A DNA stretch of 64,000 bases from Dermanyssus gallinae (taxonomy: Eukaryota; Arthropoda; Arachnida; Mesostigmata; Dermanyssidae): the NCBI GenBank assembly GCA_003439945.1, contig QVRM01002122.1, forward strand, positions 238,501-302,500, read 5' to 3'. A model generated the notes under the pieces. It ran no database searches. It saw nothing but the letters and a program-made list of their open reading frames with translations, and was not told the DNA's origin. The position numbers were made by a program, and so were the translations under genes. Numbering within the stretch: the stretch's first letter is position 1; every line of letters starts with the position of its first letter. This document shows, in pieces, positions 36,946 to 46,852 of the stretch.

Positions 36946-39900
36946 GCCATAACGTAAAGCGTACTCATCTGTCTGCCATGACTTCTTCTGTCATCGACAA
37001 ACTGCAAAATTAAGCGCTTGTATTAAAACTGTGGTGTGCCTATGTGAAAGTTTTTTTCCCAGGGCATTTCTTTGCGGTACTGACTCATACCGTGGCGCCC
37101 CTTCATGGATGATGATATCCGGCTTGCATTGCACCCTATTTGACACACAACACTAACATCCTGCAGTTGGTCGCGTTTCTTCCCCGAAGGTTTTTTAAAT
37201 TCTTGAAACCTCTAACGCGGGATGAGGTCATGACATTACAGGAGCACCTATTAAAATAAAGAAACTGCTTGTCCCAGCTCTTGCTAGACCGCTTGGCAAA
37301 TTTTATTCAAAATTACTCTTTCAAAGAAAATGTTTTTTTAGTACGTAAGGATGCTTTTATTGTATCTATTATCCTGATTTTTAAGAATAAAAGTTGAAAG
37401 CCTTTCGAAAGCTTCGATTTTCGTTCAATGTGCATCAGCTTTCTTTTTTACGAGGTTTTTGCAAGGATCGTGCGACAGAACAAGGTCGGGAGCGCCGGTG
37501 GTAGCAGGCTGTTGACTCAGTGGAAAATAGAAATATCTGTTAGCAGATCATTTCGTCGTGTAAATACATTTGAGGTTCCGTTTGTATTGAAAAAAATCTT
37601 GCAGTCATTATCTTGCTTACCAACTAGCCAATTTCTAGAATATGTTCGTCCCTCGCTTTCTTTCTAGATATATTCCGTTTTTATTGTTAATGTCATGATA
37701 ACTTGAGCAAAAGCTCTAATTATGTCTTTTTCATTCTGATCAAAACCACAGACGTCGCAAGAACTACGGTTTCGTTTAATATAGCAAGTTTTCAATTAAA
37801 AATGACAGATATTGCAAATTAAAGACCCAAAATAAAAGAAAAATAAACACGGTTGTTTACATAGAGATAACGTATATTATATTAAAATTTGCATATACAG
37901 GATGCGCCTGGCTGTGTGTACCCTATTTAAGGGGATAGACAAATCCGTACACAAAAGTCTATGAAATGGGGCAGAAATATCTTTTCTGGCATTAAAAGTA
38001 AAAGTATTACATTTTATTGTATCGATTTGACTGACCAAACACAATTAAGGAAATTATGCGAAGGCTAAAAAATTAGTTTGTTTAATGAAGAAATTATGCG
38101 AAGGCTAAAAATGGGTTTGTTCAATGGAGAAACTAAACATGCCGGCGCGAAGAAACTTTTGCACCGCTTGAAGGACATCTAATTTTGGCTAGTAAAAAAT
38201 AATATTTGTATTTAACAGTGCAAACATCATCTATTTATAATATATAACAGTGCAAATTGAGCTCCTGTGATACTTCGTTCTTTAAGTTTGATACACTGAA
38301 AGGTTGCCATCACATTCATAAAGCAACCTCATTAAAAAAATCGTATTTAGTGGGAATCAATTGGGGCCAAGCTCATGGAGATTTGGTTCGTGACATGATT
38401 ACCAAAAAGTATCGCCCCCGTTCCCTGAGGTAGGATTGCCATCGGGTTCCATCTTATTGAATCAAACTAGCATGAGTTTGAGTTACAGCAAAATGATCCC
38501 CGGATGAATTGGACGAGCCTCCCCCAGATATTCATAGAAATTTGCACGTGCGATTCTGACATTTGAGTGTTTAGCGCGTTTCTCCTAATCCATCGATGTA
38601 ATATCATAGCGGCATTATAACGGCTCGACGTTACAATGTCAAAGTTGATTGTTGCCCAGTATGTGGCATGTGCTGGCTCTTGTGAAATCTCTTACATGAT
38701 CATTGGAGTAGACAGTGAGTGAATGAACGTAAACACGTTGAAATGCGCAACTTCAACGCAAGGCAAATTCACACTTTCCAAGTGGCACCGCAAACTTTTC
38801 TCCTTTTGCCCTTAGTGATAGAGCCAGCCAGCCAAACGGACGGAAATGATCTCTGTCTGTTTCCGGTTGCAAGCTTGCTAAATGTCAATATATATATATA
38901 CTTTCTCGATTACACAAATTGACTTCGCCTTCCTGAGCGCCATGATGACCAGCATATGTCGAACACAGTGATTATTATAGCCTCGTAGGGTTAACTAGCT
39001 CCCCCTTTGAGCTTCTCAGCTTGGTAGGCTGCTGCTAATATCTACTCGGAGCCTAACGTTGTCGCTCGGGCCAGATCTCCAACAAGTGGGGCCCGCGCCG
39101 ATACCGACACTGAGCATATGAGATTGAGAATATTTCACATTTGCGCAAACTTTTACTAACCACCAGTTATCTCCCGTGAGCAACCAAGACTAGTAATGCA
39201 TAAATAAACAAATAAACATAAATTATTATTTTCTGTTTGTCAAATACTGCGCAGAAAAGTGGAAAAAGATGTTCTAATCATGCGATTAATGTGTGCTGGA
39301 CGTGTTCGTTCTGTTGCGTTTAAAGTAAACAACCTGGAAACAACTTCGACGCTGGTTGAGTACACTGCTGCTGAGCACTGAGTGCTGAGTACTTCTATGC
39401 GTGTAGATGTTACAACGGTACACTGACGATAGGGGAACTTTTTCCGTTTGAGTGTGTGCCGTTGTGCACGAGAGTGGGAACGTTCACTTCCTGTTTTCTC
39501 TTAGAACATATCCGGACGTGAATTCGACTGCTATTACAGCTACATCACTTATTGTGGGTGAAGTTTTTCAGCTGCTGTGTCAGATGTAAGTATTTGTCAG
39601 TAATGTGGTTTGTTGTGATTATTGTTGTTGATACTCTAATCGGTGTTCTACTTCTTTGTCAGAACTTTGTATGTAAGAAAAGTTGTAGGAAAGAGGGAGA
39701 GAGAAAGAGAGATGGAGATGTGGGGAGGGCAAGCTGAAGACGTTCAGTTCCTGCTTATATATGGAATCATCCGTTCATACAATCCGCTTCGTCGCGATGA
39801 GGCGGGCAAAGCAAACCGAATTTTTTAACGCGCCTTTTTTAGACAACAACTGAAACGGCTTGCGGCACTCACCTCAACACGATAGCCTCGGGGGTCCGCT

Positions 39901-39950
39901 TGTCTACTTCGTTCAAAAGTCCACAAAAGTTGTAAAGGTGTCGGAAAGAT
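36946..39950. other. AT-rich, no gene seen
   Basis: About 3 kb with only short open frames and no recognised domain. A 40-bp tandem duplication lies at 38050-38128 and a short GA tract at 39697-39715. This is the longest interval in which I see almost no structure. Confidence 0.5.
38050..38128. repeat. tandem duplication, 40-bp period
   Basis: GAAATTATGCGAAGGCTAAA and its continuation start at 38050 and again at 38090; the copies differ at a few positions. Confidence 0.85.
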
Positions 39951-41250
39951 AAGTCCTGTTATTGTTGGTTTTGTTGTCACTGTTGTTGTTGCTGTTGTTG
40001 TCATTCACACTCGACGACCACATTTTGCCGCAATAGTATATCGATATCGAGAGTCTTCACCATCGTATTTGTCGTTGTTGAACTCCAGTAGCTGCCGCGG
40101 GGATCCGTACCGGTACCGATCAGCAAGCGTGTCGTGCCGGTTATTCTGCTGTTTACAGGCCGAGTAGTTCGGTCGGTGAACACCAGGGCGGCGCCACTAT
40201 TGCAGAAACAGGCAGCATCAATGAGAATGATGATGATGACGATGATAATGACAGCAACAACAACAACAGCAACAATTATAACAACAGCAATAACAACAAC
40301 AGCAACAAAAACAACAACAATTATAACAACCACAACATCGGCACGCTACGTCCGCACGCTGCAATGGGCACGCAGCAAGACACGCACGACGAAGGGTGGG
40401 TGGTTGGTCGGTTGGTCATGCGGCTGGTGATGCGTTTACCGCAGCGACTGTAGCTGCTACGACGAGCGCCGCTGATGTGGTGACGACGCCCGCCGCCGCC
40501 TCCGCCGCCGCCGTCGACGACCTTGCGGGGAGTTGCGGGGTGGACAGCCCTGCTCTGGGGGTCGAGGCCGGGCCTTCGGCGAGCAAAGGTTACCGAGCAC
40601 GAGGAGTGCACGCGGCAGGAGCAGCAGCAGCGGCCGCGGCGGCGGTGGCGGTGGTAGAGGTAACACTGGCCACCGGCCAACCGTTTATCTCTAAGCGGCT
40701 GCGTTACGCGCGCATAGTTCGCGCGGACGAAGCCACGACGTCACGACGGCTAACGAACATGGCCAGTCAGCCGCCAACAACAACAACAACAGCAACAACA
40801 ACAATAATAACAACAACAACAACGACAACGACAACAACAACAACTCTGACTTCCTACCTATGCACCTAGTAGTTCTTCCGATGATAGGAAGTAACAATGG
40901 TGAAGATGATGAATCCAATGGTGGTGGTGATGATGATTTTTGATGACGTCAGTCTCGAAAAAGTGGCTCGTTGCATTATTTTTTGTTTGTTTTACTGTTG
41001 CCTCGACCCGCGCACACCATCCATACACACTCCCCCGCACCCCGGCTATGCTTATACCTCTCAAGCCCCTCCGCTTGCCACTCCCCTCCCTCCCCCCCGC
41101 CCGCCCTCCCCAAAGCACACACATTTAAACAGGTGAACAACAGCACCCATGCAACAGCAGCAGCAGCAGCAGCTAAAGGCAGGAACAGAGTCAAGCCACC
41201 CACTCAACAGACAAACAGATTGGGCAGATCTCCGCTTTGCCGTTAGCCGA
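39951..41250. repeat. triplet island: GTT, CAA, GCC patches
   Basis: GTT at 39982-40000; CAA/CAG at 40254-40335 and 40778-40845; a GCC/GCA-rich portion at 40480-40660; a GCA run at 41153-41173. Frames up to 157 codons (40396-40869) are Ala/Thr-rich low-complexity translations. No recognised domain. Confidence 0.45.
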
Positions 41251-41251
41251 G

Positions 41252-41284
41252 GGGGCGGCCGGAGGAGGACATGTGGTATATAAG
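41252..41284 (+). promoter_or_regulatory. possible GC-box plus TATA element
   Basis: A GGGGCGG motif (41252-41258) precedes TATATAAG (41277-41284) by 18 bp, in GC-rich context, which resembles a TATA core promoter. No transcript or following gene is identifiable, so this is only a sequence match. Confidence 0.2.
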
Positions 41285-41880
41285 GATAAGGCCGCACGCC
41301 TCGGCGCGGACCTTGCCAGCCGCTCGCTTAAACCACCACCTCCACCACCCCCACCACCATCATCACTACCAGCGCCAGCACCACCTCTCGTGGGCGGCGG
41401 CGGCTCATCGCCATAACTGTGGCCGGCGCAATCATCAGACACACAAGACGGGGGGGGGGGAACTAAAGGGGGTCGAGGGGCACAAGTTTAGCCTATCATC
41501 TATCTGCTGCACTCTGAGAGCTAACGGTTTTCGGATTGACACACACACACACACACAAAAACACACATTTGGACGCATTAGTGTATGGGGTATATTACAA
41601 GATGGGGGCGCACACCGTATGTGTAGATGGCACGTGGAACTAACCGACAGACAAACAGACGGACGAACGGAGAAGCGTGTGGGCAGCAAACCTATGTACT
41701 TACTACTGCCACCACCACCGCCGTCAGCAGCAGCATCGCCTGCTTCTTGCGTTCCGACTCCGGCCCGGAAAATGCTTTACGCTGACGTCACGGACGACAC
41801 GCTTCTTCCCACCTGGCCTAGTCTGACATGAGCGACGTAGTTTGACGCATGCCTGGTTCGCCAAGTTCTACGCGCGCGTT
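41285..41880. other. GC-richer island, no recognised gene
   Basis: CCA-rich sequence (41333-41395), a G run at 41450-41460 and a CA run at 41540-41560. A 186-codon frame (41271-41831) is compositionally biased and has no domain. Confidence 0.4.
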
Positions 41881-41904
41881 TATATATATATATATATATA
41901 TATA
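41881..41904. repeat. (TA)n tract at left border of a TIR element
   Basis: (TA)12, whose last TA is the presumed target duplication of the element beginning at 41905. Confidence 0.85.
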
Positions 41905-42364
41905 CAGGGTCTCTCATAATTCGTTCAACAAATTTTGGGGTTTAGTACAACTCGGCAAAAAATCATTTTTCCAATGAAGCAAGGGGGCGGAAAAGTCATT
42001 TTGTGAAGTAAGAGGGAAATTATTGAAAGTGATCGTATTAAGCTTTTTATCCTGACATGTCTTTACTACATCGGCGATTCCGAGAGCCCCAGTCATCTTA
42101 TCGACAAACCAATCACACCTGCGTGTTTGGAGGAAAATTTTGCGTACGTTGAATTGCACTCTACGTTAGCTTAAAGCAGAACAAATGTTGCATTGAAAAT
42201 AATTCTCAATAAATGATTTTTTTGGCAATTTTTATATTTTGGCCTTCAAGTTCAATTACCCATTTTTTAGAAGACATTTCCAACCCTTGTTTCATTAGAA
42301 AAAAATATTTTTTGCCTAGTTGTACTAGATTCCAAAATTTATTAAACGAAATGTGGAGACCCTA
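41905..42364. mobile_element. foldback/MITE-like element, 460 bp, TA-flanked
   Basis: The left end CAGGGTCTCTCATAATTCGT and the right end (reverse complement TAGGGTCTCCACATTTCGTT) are inverted and followed by matching sub-terminal sequence: a TAGTACAACT-C/A-GGCAAAAAAT block, then a CAATGAA/TAATGAA block. TA dinucleotides flank it (41903-41904 and 42365-42366). It has no transposase. Internal pieces (GAGGAAAATTTTGCG, CCTGCGTGTTTGGAGG) match the larger elements at 45.8-46.8 and 49.5-50.3 kb, so this is a shorter member of that family, probably mobilised by a Tc1/mariner-type enzyme (inference from TA flanks). Confidence 0.8.
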
Positions 42365-42384
42365 TACATATATATATATATATC

Positions 42385-42579
42385 CAATTCGCACGATAGC
42401 TTCGCGAGATCAAAGCCCAACTTGCCAAATAGTAATGTTGGTTTGTCATTCACGAAAATGTATCACTTTGGGGCTGAGCCGCGTATAGGTGGTATTTATA
42501 GAAACACACAATAAATCTGTGTTTACGACGTGCTATACATAATTAATCGTTTACAATACGTATACGTACATATATATAT
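42385..42579. other. no gene seen
   Basis: Short unique AT-rich interval between a MITE and a long inverted repeat. Confidence 0.5.
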
Positions 42580-42604
42580 ATATACGAGTATATGTACATT
42601 TGGA

Positions 42605-42644
<40 letters not shown>

Positions 42645-42669
42645 TCCAAATGTACATATACTCGTATAT
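42580..42669. repeat. perfect 31-bp inverted repeat with (TA)n loop
   Basis: Arms 42580-42610 and 42639-42669 are exact reverse complements; each contains GTACATTTGGAGATGTA or its complement. The loop is 28 nt of (TA)n. It may be the two ends of a tiny foldback element or a palindromic duplication. Confidence 0.93.
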
Positions 42670-43949
42670 GTATGTCTGTGAGGTTCATTGCCTATGAGTT
42701 ATGCGGTAATGCGTGATTGATGGTAACGTACTTTCGAGTCCGTCGGCCTGCTGCGGCCTCTACCTCTATGGTCTGGAACGGATTCATTCCCTTCCGCTAC
42801 CGACGGCTCTGCTAACGGAGCAGTAGCAGCAGCAGTTCGTTAGCATGCGGCGATGGTGATGGTGGTGTTCGAGTGGTGGAGTTCGATGGCTCATTGTCCA
42901 CTCGCCCCCGCCTCCGCCCCTATGGCTGCCTGTATGTCTGTATGTCTATCTGTCTATATTTGACCGTTTAGCGGTCACTGGCAGTAACAGTGTACAGTGT
43001 ATAGTGGTCGTATGTAGCAGCGGGTAGTAAGGCGGCTGCCGCCTATTTTTATAGGCATGTCGAAGGCCAGCCGGTCGTTGACGCGACCGTCGCTGGTGGA
43101 CGTTCATTGCCCTGCAGTGCTCTGCATTGCGTTCGGAACTTCCTTTAAGCGGCATCGCAAACTTCACAGTTGTTGTTGTTGTCGTCGTCGTCGTCGGCGT
43201 TTTTGTTACTGTTGTTGTTGCTGTTGTTGTTGTTGTCGTCGTCGTCGTCCTTGGCTATGTTACGTCCGCCACCCATGTTTGCCTTGTCCTTGTCGTGCTT
43301 CTGGGTTTCGTTGTCGTTGTTGTTGCCAGTCGCTGCCGCCATTGACGAGATCGACTTCTGCGATTGCATCTTAATAATGGTGGTAATGTTGATGATTTCG
43401 CCGCAAATGAGCCACGACTCCGCAGTCAGAGGCTATCGCCTATGCGACCATCATTACCGCTGCCGTCATCGAAGTTGGACCTGCGGGGTGGCTGGAGACC
43501 CCAACTCCTCTCCCGTCCCCCCCCCCCCCCCCCCCGGCCCGAACACTGCGTCGTAAAACCACCTGATTGAGGTTTGTTTGAAAGTCCTTGACGTCAATGC
43601 ATGCAGGCAAGCGATCTCTTCCGCTCGGCAATGCAACGCCGACGCACGGGGGCTTATTTCCTGCGCCCATCGTAGAGCTGGCCCACCTCCGGCCTGCTCT
43701 GCTGAGTTCCGGCTGTTGCTGCCGCCGCTGCGGCAGTCGACCCTCATGAAGAAGCTCTCGGTCGAAACAACAGTTATCGTTAGACGTGGGGCACAATCGT
43801 ACCCACGACCAATGGCAACCATCAGCCATTAGCTGCTGCTGCCGCAACAACATATGGTTGTGTCCGATCTGCAGATGTATTTGGATATGCATATTTGCAC
43901 GTATGTGCACTTCTATGAAAGAGCTGCAATAGAATGGTCGACTTTGGCT
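42670..43949. other. GC-richer island with triplet tracts, no recognised gene
   Basis: GTT/GTC triplets at about 43168-43250, a C run at about 43518-43534, and short GCA patches. Open frames up to 156 codons lack domains. Confidence 0.4.
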
Positions 43950-43981
43950 TATATATTTATATATATATTATATATATATAT

Positions 43982-44075
<94 letters not shown>

Positions 44076-44076
44076 G

Positions 44077-44108
<32 letters not shown>

Positions 44109-44115
44109 TATATAT
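43950..44115. repeat. (TA)n microsatellite, about 165 bp
   Basis: (TA)n with TTTA, TATG and TAGTA interruptions; source of Ile-Tyr frames. Confidence 0.92.
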
Positions 44116-45640
44116 CGCGGGTTCGTTTGTTCCCTGAACGTCAGACGCAAGTTTGAACTAAGCCGTCGAATAGGCGGCGTTGATATTTGCTTATCTAGAC
44201 GTTGTTTTATTGCATCGTAACCTTTCGCAGGACAACATAGCGTTGGTGTGTCTCCATCGACACTCGTTGGCGGACGCGCTAACTAAGCTTACTAAAAGAG
44301 CAGTTCGGCCGGAATCGGCCGCTTCGCAGCCGGGCAGGGAAAACTCGTGTTGTCTCGCTCACTGAAAGGTCAGGACGTTCCACGATGCTTTACGCGGGCG
44401 GGGTTCCTATCTTCCCCTTATTTGTTTTCTGCCACTTGCGCCTTCTAGTTTTCTATTCATTTTTTTCTAAATTCTTCTTATTTGGTTTCTCTCTCTCATT
44501 TCTCCCCTTATCCACAGGATAGTGACTACCGGAGAAGGACGGGGACGAGAATAGCTGGGCAGAAAGGAGCTGCTTCTGCAGCCTGTGAACGTAGCCCTAC
44601 CTCGGCTGCGGCCGGAGTACGTTAGTGTTGACCGTTCCCAGCGTGGACTAGCGTGTATGGCCAGCCTAATGGGGGCTCGCTCCGTTCGACTCACTCGCCG
44701 TGCTCTCTCACTCTCACTCTGCCAGCCCGTACCGCTGCAGGCATTTGGAACCTCGACGCACCGGGACAGGGTGTCCGGACCAAGGCCCCCCAGGGCCAAC
44801 GCCTCTCCCCATACATAGGGGTTCCAAGGGCGGCACGATAGGGGATGCCCTATCGCGGGCTGTCTAGGTAAATGCCTGTGTGCGTGCGTGAATGAGCAGG
44901 AAGCGACTAGTCAGTGCTAGTGGACTGTGGTGGTCGCCTGGCTTACCGACGTTCAGGGTTCGCCACCTGAGCGACATCGAGGGGTTCGATGAGCTTGCTT
45001 GGCAAATCGTTGGGGCCATCCAGCTCAGGCGTGGAGGCGGCGTCGGGACTCGTCTACAGCCGACGTAGTCTTTGTAGTAGTAGAAGTAGTAGTAGTAGTG
45101 TTGTCGTCGAAAAAATTGTAGTAGTAGTAGTAGTAGAGGTAGTAAAAAATAGTGGTAGACACACGCCCGCACGAACGTGACTGATAGCGGCACACGCGGA
45201 AAGGTGAAGCGTGCATGACCTCGCCGTGTAATCGGCTGCTGACCCGCTGCCTGAAGGCCTTACGTGACCGGGCGACACCTTTGTTGTTGTTGTTTGCTGT
45301 GGTTGTAGACGTTGTAGTCGCGGCTTGCCCTCACGACGTGCTGTACGTGTGGAATCATCTGTAACTCTAGCTGCCGTAGAAAGGGCTACGGAGCGAAACA
45401 AGGCAGATGACACTGGACATCCAATTGTCGTCTACGTCTATTTTTGTTCTTGCCTTGTCGCCTACAATTGCGTAGCGCTGTGTGGCTCTCTGGGCAGGAC
45501 CTTGCGGGCTGACTCGGCATGTCTGCACACAGCAAGTTGTTTTTGTTCAATGGTGGCGTGGACGGATGACTTACGTCACAGAGCATCCCTACGTCAGTTC
45601 GCGTAGATTTTAAATTAAATAGATGCATTTTTTTAAGTAC
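44116..45640. other. GC-richer island, one possible small coding exon
   Basis: Open frames up to 119 codons lack domains. GTA/TAG triplets fill 45076-45150. A small protein-like frame at 44892-45068 is listed separately. Confidence 0.4.
44892..45068 (+). CDS. possible short coding exon, unidentified
   Basis: An ATG at 44892 opens 58 codons ending at TAG (45066-45068). Its middle, FRVRHLSDIEGFDELAWQ, looks like real protein rather than repeat translation: balanced composition with charged and hydrophobic residues alternating as in an amphipathic helix. I do not recognise a family. It is followed at once by a GTA triplet tract. It may be one exon of a spliced gene; a clear acceptor or donor was not identified. 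Chance openness at this length is quite possible. Confidence 0.2.
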   Translation: MSRKRLVSASGLWWSPGLPTFRVRHLSDIEGFDELAWQIVGAIQLRRGGGVGTRLQPT

Positions 45641-45645
45641 ATGTA

Positions 45646-45700
45646 TATAGATATATACATATATCTATATATATATATAGATATATGTATATAGAAGGGC
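45646..45700. repeat. AT-rich inverted repeat
   Basis: GTATATAGATATATACATATATC-type arms face each other around 45672 (left about 45648-45670, right about 45674-45696). The composition is nearly all A/T, so the palindrome could arise from the microsatellite. Confidence 0.6.
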
Positions 45701-45742
45701 GAGCACTGCCGAGTGTGCAAACGTATTAAATGATCACTATAT

Positions 45743-45750
<8 letters not shown>
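45692..45750 (+). repeat. dispersed 60-bp block preceding a (TA)n tract, copy 2
   Basis: GGGCGAGCACTGCCGAGTGT and following AAACGTATTAAATGATCA match the block at 27938-27998. As there, a (TA)n tract and then a TIR element follow directly. Confidence 0.7.

Positions 45751-45803
<53 letters not shown>
45751..45803. repeat. (TA)n microsatellite
   Basis: About 52 bp of (TA)n ending at the TA that flanks the foldback element. Confidence 0.9.
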
Positions 45804-45806
<3 letters not shown>

Positions 45807-46806
45807 GGTCATTCATAATAATATGTAATTCTTTTAAGGTTTGGTAGAACTCGGCAAAAAAATAATTTTTCTCAATGGAAGAAGTTGGCGGAAGCGTCTT
45901 GTTTAAAACAGGGGATGAAATAAAAAAAAAAGTAGTTATTCTGCCTTTTTTCTCCTACTTAGTTGTGCAAAATCTACGTTTGCAGGATAGCTAGATTAAG
46001 GAAAGTCATACAAAAAAAGTCTATATAGTTGTTATGTTAACGCTTTTACGTGCAAAATCGTAATTTTTTATATTGCGACCAAAATGTACGCCCAAAAGAC
46101 CACTCTCAGACAATAGCAAATTTAATGCCCACTATTTTCGTACCAAAGTGATGGTGCTGCGTTCTTAAGTAACTGAGCTTTTTCGACAGCCATATCGAAG
46201 GCGAAGACATGCATACTCGCATAGGGTGTATGAGAAAGTTACGTTTGGTAGAACTCGGCAAGAGAATTATTCTTTTTAATAGAAGGAGGGGGCAACAGTT
46301 TACGGTTCTGAGCGTGAAAGCTTTAACGTAAACATAACAACTACGACTGTCGAAAAAGCTTAGTTACTTGGCAACTACGTAACGCAGCACCATCACTTTC
46401 GAAAATGGGGGCATTTGCTATTGCCTGAGAGTAGACTTTTGGACGTACATTTTTGGTCGTTATGGAAAAATTTAACGATTTTGCATGTAAAAGCGTTAAC
46501 GTAATACATAAAAACATATCGACTTTTTATGACGATCCTTAAGCTGGCTATTCGCTTTTTGCTACACAAGCTAGCGAAATGTCCCTTATTGTGCAGAATT
46601 TTGCACCGAACACGCCGGTATTATCGGTTCATCCATGCGTTGACTGGTCCTCCCGCAAACGTAGATTTTGCACAACTATGTAGGGAAAAAAAGGCAGAAT
46701 AACTACTTTTATAAATTTCATTCTCTCCCCTAAACAAGACGTTTCCGCTCCTCCTTCCATTGAGAAAAAATATTTTCTTGTCAAGTTCTACCAAATCTTA
46801 AAATAA

Positions 46807-46808
<2 letters not shown>
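45804..46808. mobile_element. foldback/MITE element, about 1 kb, copy 2
   Basis: The left end CAGGGTCATTCATAATAAT is followed by TTTGGTAGAACTCGGCAAAA. The right end reads the inverse (TGTACTTATTTTAAGATTTG then GTAGAACTTG). Long arms (about 45804-46200 and 46345-46808) align as inverted repeats: shared CTGTCGAAAAAGCT, GCAGCACCATCACTTT, TTTGCTATTG and GCACAACTA blocks. A second terminus-like block (GGGTGTATGAGAAAGTTACG then TTTGGTAGAACTCGGCAAG) lies at about 46224-46275, so one copy may be nested in another. No transposase. Flanked by TA/(TA)n, so mobilisation by a Tc1/mariner-type enzyme is likely but unproven. Confidence 0.8.

Positions 46809-46850
<42 letters not shown>
46809..46850. repeat. 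(TA)n tract between foldback element and retroelement
   Basis: About 40 bp of (TA)n directly at the right end of the foldback element and directly 5' of the truncated reverse transcriptase. Confidence 0.9.

Positions 46851-46851
<1 letters not shown>

Positions 46852-46852
<1 letters not shown>

Noticed and set aside
45646..45700. Functional palindrome
   Set aside because: Nearly all A/T; such palindromes are expected inside TATA-rich DNA.
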